Assembly (NCBI GenBank): GCA_965249455.1
Contig: OZ252236.1
Span: 4,588,001-4,652,000 of the forward strand
DNA length: 64,000 nt
Source: Jiulongibacter sp024742395
GTDB taxonomy: Bacteria; Bacteroidota; Bacteroidia; Cytophagales; Spirosomataceae
Direction: 5' to 3'
Part shown: piece by piece, positions 59,099 to 64,000 of the stretch
Numbering within the stretch: the stretch's first letter is position 1
Layout of the letters: every line of letters begins with the position of its first letter
Position numbers and translations under genes: made by a program
The notes under the pieces: generated by a model
What the model saw: the letters and a program-made list of their open reading frames with translations, nothing else
The model's database searches: none
What the model was told of the DNA's origin: nothing

Positions 59099-59935
59099 AT
59101 GGGAAAAATCATTTCAATCGTAAATCAAAAAGGTGGAGTAGGTAAGACTACAACTGCCATAAACTTGTCTGCTTCTTTAGCTATACTTGATTATAAGGTA
59201 CTTATAGTAGATACAGATCCTCAGGCTAATGCCGGCTCAGGATTGGGTATTGATAGCAAAGAACATAAAGACAATATCTATTCTGCTTTAATATGTGAGT
59301 CCGATATTAAGGATTGCATCCTGAATACCGAGATTCCTAATCTTGATGTTATTCCATCTCATATTGATTTGGCTGGTTTTGAATTAGAAATTGTTAACCA
59401 GGTAGCAAGAGAGTACATTTTAAAGGAATTATTACATCCTCTAAAAGAGATGTATGACTTTGTATTCATAGACTGCTCCCCATCCTTAGGTCTGATGGTA
59501 ATTAATTCCATTGTGGCTTCAGATTCCGTTCTAATTCCGGTACAATGTGAGTATTTTGCCCTTGAAGGTATTGCCAAGCTTCAAAGCACCATTAATATTA
59601 TCAAAAAGAGACTTAATCCTGAATTAGAATCAGAAGGTTATGTTCTTACGATGTATGATGGTAGAACCAATTTATCTAAAATGGTAGTTGAGGATGTAAG
59701 AAAATATTTCAACGAGCTGTGCTTTGATACCATTGTTCCAAGAAATGTTAAACTGGCAGAAGCCCCTAGTTATGGCGTTCCTGCTCTTTTAATGTTCTCA
59801 GGAGAGAAAGGAGAAGAGTTTGATATCAAGTTCCTTGAAAACAAAGGGGCAATCAGCTATGTAGATTTGGCTAAGGAACTTTTAAGAAGAAATAATCTTT
59901 CTGAGTTTAAAGAAGAATTAGAAACAGCGGTATAA
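59099..59935 (+). CDS. parA: ParA/Soj-type partition ATPase
   Basis: A 278-residue Walker-type ATPase. The deviant Walker A motif KGGVGKTTTA lies at 11-20, A' VDTDPQANAGSG at about 38-48, and Walker B FIDCSPSLGL follows. It drives partition of a DNA molecule with its ParB partner. Near the C-terminus (about 232-252, LLMFSGEKGEEFDIKFLENKG region) it carries about 15 residues more than typical Soj proteins between the YGVP and GAISY motifs. parB follows after one base. Confidence 0.93.
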   Translation: MGKIISIVNQKGGVGKTTTAINLSASLAILDYKVLIVDTDPQANAGSGLGIDSKEHKDNIYSALICESDIKDCILNTEIPNLDVIPSHIDLAGFELEIVNQVAREYILKELLHPLKEMYDFVFIDCSPSLGLMVINSIVASDSVLIPVQCEYFALEGIAKLQSTINIIKKRLNPELESEGYVLTMYDGRTNLSKMVVEDVRKYFNELCFDTIVPRNVKLAEAPSYGVPALLMFSGEKGEEFDIKFLENKGAISYVDLAKELLRRNNLSEFKEELETAV

Positions 59936-59936
59936 A

Positions 59937-60788
59937 ATGGGGAAAGGCCTTGGAGCACTTTTAAGTGATAGCAATCTGGTAGTTTCAAAGAAAGTTGCCA
60001 CTTTTAAAGGAGTCAAAGAAATTGTTATTGAGGGTATAACAGCTAATCCTCACCAACCGCGTACAGAATTTGATCAGGAGGCTTTAAATGAACTGGCCGA
60101 CTCTATCAAAGTACATGGTATTATACAGCCCATAACCGTAAGAGAAATTGAGAATGGGTTTGAACTCATCTCAGGTGAAAGACGATTAAGAGCAGCGAAA
60201 ATAGCCGGCCTAACTCAGATACCTGCATATGTAAGAAATGTGGACAATCAGCGGTCTTTAGAAATGGCCCTGATTGAAAATATTCAAAGAGAAAATCTGA
60301 ATGCGATAGAAGTAGCTCTTTCATTTCAACGTATGATGGATGAGTGCGACCTGAAACAAAACGAACTGAGTAACAGAGTGGGCAAAAACAGAACCACAGT
60401 CAATAATTACCTTCGTTTACTGCAGCTACCGGCCCCCATTCAGTCAGCCATAACACTAGGTAAAATGACCATGGGTCAAGCCAGACCTTTGATAACACTC
60501 GACGACGAAGATTTTCAACTTGAATTGTTCCATAAAATATTAACTCAGGGACTTTCTGCCCGAAAAGTTGAGGAGCTAGTGAAAGCAGAGTCTTCTTCAA
60601 ATGGTGAGTTTTCACCGCTTGAAAGCTATAAAGAAGACATGAGAATAGAAGAATTATCGTTAAAAGGTAAGACCCTGGCTCCAATGAAAATAAAAGTTAG
60701 CGATGTAGACAAAGGTCATATATCCCTCCCTTTTAAAAATGAGAAAGAATTGGCCGAAATCCTGAACGCTTTGGGACTCGAAGCATAA
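59937..60788 (+). CDS. parB: ParB/Spo0J-type partition protein
   Basis: A 283-residue ParB. The N-terminal CTP-binding domain has the conserved GERRLRA (SGERRLRAAKIAG) and ENIQRENLN box; a central helix-turn-helix (LSNRVGKNRTTVNNYLRLLQLP) and C-terminal dimerisation region follow. It begins MGKGLGALLSD, a common ParB start. It binds parS, but no canonical GTTTCACGTGAAAC site was seen in this window. One base separates it from parA. Confidence 0.94.
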   Translation: MGKGLGALLSDSNLVVSKKVATFKGVKEIVIEGITANPHQPRTEFDQEALNELADSIKVHGIIQPITVREIENGFELISGERRLRAAKIAGLTQIPAYVRNVDNQRSLEMALIENIQRENLNAIEVALSFQRMMDECDLKQNELSNRVGKNRTTVNNYLRLLQLPAPIQSAITLGKMTMGQARPLITLDDEDFQLELFHKILTQGLSARKVEELVKAESSSNGEFSPLESYKEDMRIEELSLKGKTLAPMKIKVSDVDKGHISLPFKNEKELAEILNALGLEA

Positions 60789-60821
60789 GATATTATCTGT
60801 ACTACTAATTGAATTTAAACT

Positions 60822-62282
60822 ATGGCTCAGCAGACGAGAAGAATGAAGCCTTTTGCTCAGGCAAAGAAAAGCCCATCGCTTTTCCAGCAATCTTCTCATG
60901 TCAGAGCTTTAGAAGCCAATGTTCTTGGGGGTATCATCAAAGAAAAGGACGCTTTAACCTCAGTCATTGATATTTTAAAACCTGAAAGTTTCCAAGACGA
61001 AAGACATATAGCCATTTATCAGGCTATTCTGCACCTTTTTGGAAAAACAGAACCCATAGACTTGCTCACCACCACTAATCAGCTCCGAAGTAATGGAGAA
61101 CTGGAGTTTGTAGGTGGAGCAAGCTATGTTTCTAAAATAACGGCCAACTCCACGGTGGCACATATAGAACAAGATGCCAGAATCATTGTTCAGTATGCCA
61201 TCAGGAGAAATATTGTAACCATTCTGGATACAGTAAAAAACAAAGCCTACGAAGACACCACAGATGTGTATGGCCTAATGGACAGCACTGAGCAAAGTCT
61301 CAGAGAGATTCAGGAGGGAACCCTCAATAAGAATATCCCTGAATTAAGTGCTGTAGTTCAAAAAGCTCTGGAAGAAATCAAAAATAAATCTGATCAGAAC
61401 GCTGAACATAGCAATGTTCCCACCGGCTTTCCTTCTCTTGATAGAATAACCGGAGGTTTTCATAATACAGAATTGATCATTATTGCGGCAAGGCCCGGCA
61501 TGGGGAAAACAGCCTTTGTAGTTTCTGCCTTGCGAAATGCAGCCATTGATTTCCATTTACCGGTAGCTCTGTTCTCATTAGAAATGTCTGCCCAGCAGGT
61601 AATGCTTCGTTTAATTTCGGCCGAAGCTGAGATAGACAGTAATAAACTGAGAAAAGGGGAACTTGACGAGAACGATTGGCATGCTTTACACTCAAGACTG
61701 AACAATCTTTCTACGGCACCTATCTATATAGATGACACCCCGGCTCTATCAATTCTGGAACTCAGGACTAAAGCAAGAAGACTTAAGGCCTTTCATAATA
61801 TTAAAATGGTAATTGTAGATTACTTGCAGCTTATGACTGCAGGAAATCTAAAAAAAGGAATGAACCGTGAACAGGAGATTGCGGCTATTTCAAGATCCTT
61901 GAAAACTCTGGCTAAGGAGCTTAATATTCCTGTAATTGCACTTTCTCAACTAAGTAGATCTGTTGAAACCCGCGGCGGTGATAAAAGACCTCAACTTTCA
62001 GATTTGAGAGAATCCGGATCAATTGAGCAGGATGCTGATGTAGTAATGTTTCTTTATCGTCCGGAGTATTATGAGATAGATTCTTTAGAAGACGGTACTA
62101 GTACCAAAGGGTATGCCGAAATGATCATCGCAAAAAACCGAAGTGGTGGCACAGAAGATGTTAAACTTCGATTTATTGGGAAATACACTCGCTTTGCGGA
62201 ATTTGACGGAATGAGCGTTTCAGCCGAAGAGTATGAAGAGCAAACCGGTATCACTATTGGCAGTAAGGCCAATAATCTTTAG
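60822..62282 (+). CDS. dnaB: Replicative DNA helicase DnaB
   Basis: A 486-residue RecA-fold hexameric helicase. The N-terminal helical domain (LEANVLGGIIKEKDALTSVIDILKPESF) precedes the P-loop ARPGMGKTAF (Walker A 223-230) and IVIVDYLQLM Walker B region; LSQLSRSVETRGGDKRPQLSDLRESGSIEQDAD is the DnaB signature. The protein is close to normal length but the N-terminus differs noticeably from the usual Cytophagales DnaB as I remember it, so it may be a paralogue. It ends overlapping the convergent second ParA by four bases. Confidence 0.93.
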   Translation: MAQQTRRMKPFAQAKKSPSLFQQSSHVRALEANVLGGIIKEKDALTSVIDILKPESFQDERHIAIYQAILHLFGKTEPIDLLTTTNQLRSNGELEFVGGASYVSKITANSTVAHIEQDARIIVQYAIRRNIVTILDTVKNKAYEDTTDVYGLMDSTEQSLREIQEGTLNKNIPELSAVVQKALEEIKNKSDQNAEHSNVPTGFPSLDRITGGFHNTELIIIAARPGMGKTAFVVSALRNAAIDFHLPVALFSLEMSAQQVMLRLISAEAEIDSNKLRKGELDENDWHALHSRLNNLSTAPIYIDDTPALSILELRTKARRLKAFHNIKMVIVDYLQLMTAGNLKKGMNREQEIAAISRSLKTLAKELNIPVIALSQLSRSVETRGGDKRPQLSDLRESGSIEQDADVVMFLYRPEYYEIDSLEDGTSTKGYAEMIIAKNRSGGTEDVKLRFIGKYTRFAEFDGMSVSAEEYEEQTGITIGSKANNL

Positions 62283-63070
62283 GAAATTTTCCTCTTCTTC
62301 AAATTATACTTTTCTAAAAACTCCAGAATCAGCCTTTGATAGGCCTGAAGGCCAATAGATTGGGTTTTTCTTGAGGCTATAACCGGGATTTGACTCGCTG
62401 TAGAGTCAATAAAGTCTGAATCACGAGGTATAAATGTATCAAATACCTGGTCCCCGAAATTAGATCGCATTAGCGAAATCATCTTTCTTGAAAGTTCTGA
62501 TTCTTCATCGAACATGGTCATTAAAATACCTTCTACATACAAACTTGGCTTCAGTCGCTTTTGAAGTATTTTGATGGTATCGAGCAGCATCTCCAAGCCT
62601 TCAAGTCCAAAAAATTCGCATTGAAGTGGAATCAAAACAGAATCAGAAGCCATTAGACTATTAATGGGCACTATTCCTAAAGAAGGCGGACAGTCAATGA
62701 TAATAAAGTCATAAAGTGGCTTGATTACTTCAAGCTTCTCGGTCAGAATAAATTCTCGCTGAGTGACTGTAACCAGTTCTATTTCTGCCCCTACTAGATG
62801 CTGAGTAGACGGAATCAAATCGAGGTTCTTTCTGCCCGTAGGTATTATACAATCCTGTATCGGTGCTAAATCTACCAAAGCCGCATAAATACTCTTATTG
62901 TCATACTCCATATCAATGCCAAGTGCCACTGTACAAGAGGCTTGATAGTCTGTATCGATTAATAAGACCTTGTAACCACGCATAGCCAGACCCACGGACA
63001 TATTGACCGAAGTAGTGGTTTTACCCACCCCACCCTTTTGATTAGAAACAGCTATAACTTTTGGTATCAT
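62279..63070 (-). CDS. Second ParA-family ATPase without ParB
   Basis: A 263-residue ATPase. I choose ATG 63070 (MIPKVIAVSNQKGGVGKTTT), because the longer frame adds 21 unsuitable hydrophobic residues. Walker A is KGGVGKTTT (12-20); the A' motif reads DTDYQASC instead of the usual DTDPQAN, and Walker B is IIIDCPPSLG. It is convergent with dnaB, with a 4-base overlap. No ParB-like gene is adjacent. It is likely partition- or positioning-related, but not a simple copy of the upstream ParA. Confidence 0.9.
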   Translation of the reverse strand: MIPKVIAVSNQKGGVGKTTTSVNMSVGLAMRGYKVLLIDTDYQASCTVALGIDMEYDNKSIYAALVDLAPIQDCIIPTGRKNLDLIPSTQHLVGAEIELVTVTQREFILTEKLEVIKPLYDFIIIDCPPSLGIVPINSLMASDSVLIPLQCEFFGLEGLEMLLDTIKILQKRLKPSLYVEGILMTMFDEESELSRKMISLMRSNFGDQVFDTFIPRDSDFIDSTASQIPVIASRKTQSIGLQAYQRLILEFLEKYNLKKRKIS

Positions 63071-63089
63071 TAAAGAAAGCAGTATTAGG

Positions 63090-63114
63090 CCTAAAAATAG
63101 GTAGAAAAATCTAC
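63090..63114. promoter_or_regulatory. Two abutting AT-rich inverted repeats before the second ParA gene
   Basis: CCTAAAAATAGG (63090-63101) and GTAGAAAAATCTAC (63101-63114) share AAAA centres and lie 12 bp apart. They could be an autoregulatory operator or an mRNA structure. Confidence 0.4.
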
Positions 63115-63346
63115 ATGTTAATTTCGGCCACAAATTTCTCTGAGGAAAACATACTTAATTCGTGGTATTATTCACTTGTGCGATCTAAGAAAAAGACTTG
63201 TTTCCATAGTCCGATATTCCCAAGGAAAGAACCCTTCTATGATCCTTTAAGAAGCGGTTTGGAAGAGGAACAAACTCCTTTAATTTACTTTATCAATTTA
63301 ATTTGCCGCTCATGCAACATTCCATTTCTTATTTGTTCTATTAGAT

Positions 63347-63354
63347 TAGTTTTG
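63347..63354 (+). promoter_or_regulatory. Candidate promoter box of the ECF sigma factor gene
   Basis: TAGTTTTG fits TAnnTTTG and lies 59 bases before the GTG at 63414. Confidence 0.45.
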
Positions 63355-63413
63355 AGGTCGTTCTGAACACCCGAACAGAAACCGAAGAGCAGTGAACATT
63401 TAAAATTTTCCTC

Positions 63414-63998
63414 GTGCGGGTAGAGGTGCCGAACTATTTGACACCCAAGATATACATAGAGAAAAACACAGAACTGGTAAAAAGGTGTAAGTGTGGCGAC
63501 CGAAAAGCTCAATACAAGCTGTATAAGTTATACTCGAAAGCCATGCTGAATACATGTATGCGTTTTGTGAAGAAACAAGAAGAAGCTGAAGACATACTTC
63601 AAGAGGCGTTTATTGATGCATTCACTAAAATTGAATCCTTTAGAATGGAGTCTTCTTTTGGTCTTTGGCTTAAACAGATTGTCGTGAATAAATCCATCAA
63701 TTATCTAAGAGCTAAAAGGATAGAACTCGTAGATATTGAGGATCATAAACATACACTGGAAGAGGCAGAACCAGAACCAATTAACGAAGAAGCAATAGAG
63801 TACCATGTGGAGCAGATTCAGCAGGCATTATTTCTTCTTTCTGATGGATACAGAACGGTGCTGAACATGTACCTTTTTGAAGGCTACGACCACCAGGAAA
63901 TAGCAACGTATCTTGGGATTACCGAAAGCACCTCAAGAACTCAGTATATGCGAGCAAAGAAAAGATTGATTCAAATTATAAAAAATGGACAAGCTTAA
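63414..63998 (+). CDS. ECF-type sigma-70 factor
   Basis: A 194-residue sigma factor. Region 2 is at about 25-100 (ILQEAFIDAFTKIESFRMESSFGLWLKQIVVNKSINYLR) and region 4 at about 130-190 (DGYRTVLNMYLFEGYDHQEIATYLGITESTSRTQYMRAKKRL). It directs RNA polymerase to a small regulon. The start is GTG; no ATG is available before residue 44. A further ATG (63985) overlaps its last codons, opening a coupled downstream gene. A membrane anti-sigma factor is the usual partner but lies beyond the window. Confidence 0.9.
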   Translation: MRVEVPNYLTPKIYIEKNTELVKRCKCGDRKAQYKLYKLYSKAMLNTCMRFVKKQEEAEDILQEAFIDAFTKIESFRMESSFGLWLKQIVVNKSINYLRAKRIELVDIEDHKHTLEEAEPEPINEEAIEYHVEQIQQALFLLSDGYRTVLNMYLFEGYDHQEIATYLGITESTSRTQYMRAKKRLIQIIKNGQA

Positions 63999-64000
63999 AG
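63985..64000 (+). CDS. Start of a downstream gene overlapping the sigma factor (partial)
   Basis: ATG at 63985 lies inside the last codons of the sigma factor gene, in another frame (MDKLK before the window ends). Such overlaps are common for sigma-anti-sigma pairs. Only five codons are visible, so the product cannot be identified. Confidence 0.35.

Larger units (their letters stand above)
63071..63413. other. 343-base intergenic region between the second ParA and the ECF sigma gene
   Basis: It contains two abutting inverted repeats with AAAA centres just upstream of the second ParA start (63090-63114) and a TAnnTTTG box (TAGTTTTG) at 63347-63354. A 101-codon plus-strand frame overlaps its left part but shows no family features. 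I see no RNA gene. Confidence 0.6.

Noticed and set aside
63061..63366. A 101-codon plus-strand frame covering the start of the second ParA
   Set aside because: It is antisense to the ParA start, contains low-complexity and unfamiliar sequence, and has no promoter fitting it.
1..64000. CRISPR arrays, insertion sequences, prophage or integrase genes
   Set aside because: No regularly spaced repeats, transposase motifs or phage genes were seen anywhere in the window.

Overview
The window looks like an ordinary chromosomal stretch of a member of the Bacteroidota, most likely a Cytophagales-type marine or soil bacterium (inference). Reasons: low GC; A-rich translation starts with almost no Shine-Dalgarno sequences; repeated promoter boxes of the Bacteroidota form TAnnTTTG; and families typical of the phylum (DUF4270, DUF4494, DUF3857, alternative GlmU-like protein, type B L31, secreted DUF1080 proteins). 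I saw no rRNA, tRNA, CRISPR array or insertion sequence.

Layout. 1-9.97 kb: end of an unidentified gene, a DUF4270 lipoprotein, a secreted hydrolase, uracil phosphoribosyltransferase, an MFS transporter, a sterol-desaturase-type membrane hydroxylase, and two adjacent DUF3857/transglutaminase-like proteins, one of which has lost its catalytic residues. 10-15.8 kb: exported sugar-processing functions (two DUF1080 proteins, an FG-GAP lipoprotein, an SMP-30 lactonase, a Tat-exported TIM-barrel isomerase). 16-25.2 kb: PhoH-type ATPase, thiolase, NCS1 permease, GlyA, DUF4494 protein, class V aminotransferase, L31. 25.2-33.7 kb: EamA exporter, an acetyltransferase preceded by a probable arginine leader peptide, RsgA, a 40-residue peptide gene, rRNA methyltransferase, MscS, redoxin, HolB, GlmU-like protein. 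33.7-46.8 kb: subtilase, DUF937-OmpA protein, ArgE-like deacetylase, ArgB, adenine deaminase, RecQ, KdsD, NadB, MarC. 46.9-50.8 kb: AlkB-type hydroxylase, HupE-like protein, TIM-barrel protein, bestrophin. 50.8-56.7 kb: a dense two-component cluster (NtrC-type regulator, three histidine kinases, one free receiver). 57.9-64 kb: esterase lipoprotein, ParA-ParB-DnaB run, a second convergent ParA, and an ECF sigma factor with the first codons of a coupled downstream gene.

Main observations. The acetyltransferase at 26.1-26.8 kb follows a ~170-nt leader that begins at a TATCTTTG promoter box and encodes a 20-residue peptide with four arginines within seven residues, then a hairpin and T-tract: the layout of an arginine attenuator. 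With ArgB and the ArgE-like enzyme it suggests that part of the arginine pathway is scattered in this window. The ParA-ParB-DnaB-ParA block has a DnaA-box and inverted-repeat region upstream and resembles a replicon maintenance module. Paired 17-bp palindromes exactly 21 bp apart lie directly before the CHASE3 histidine kinase gene.
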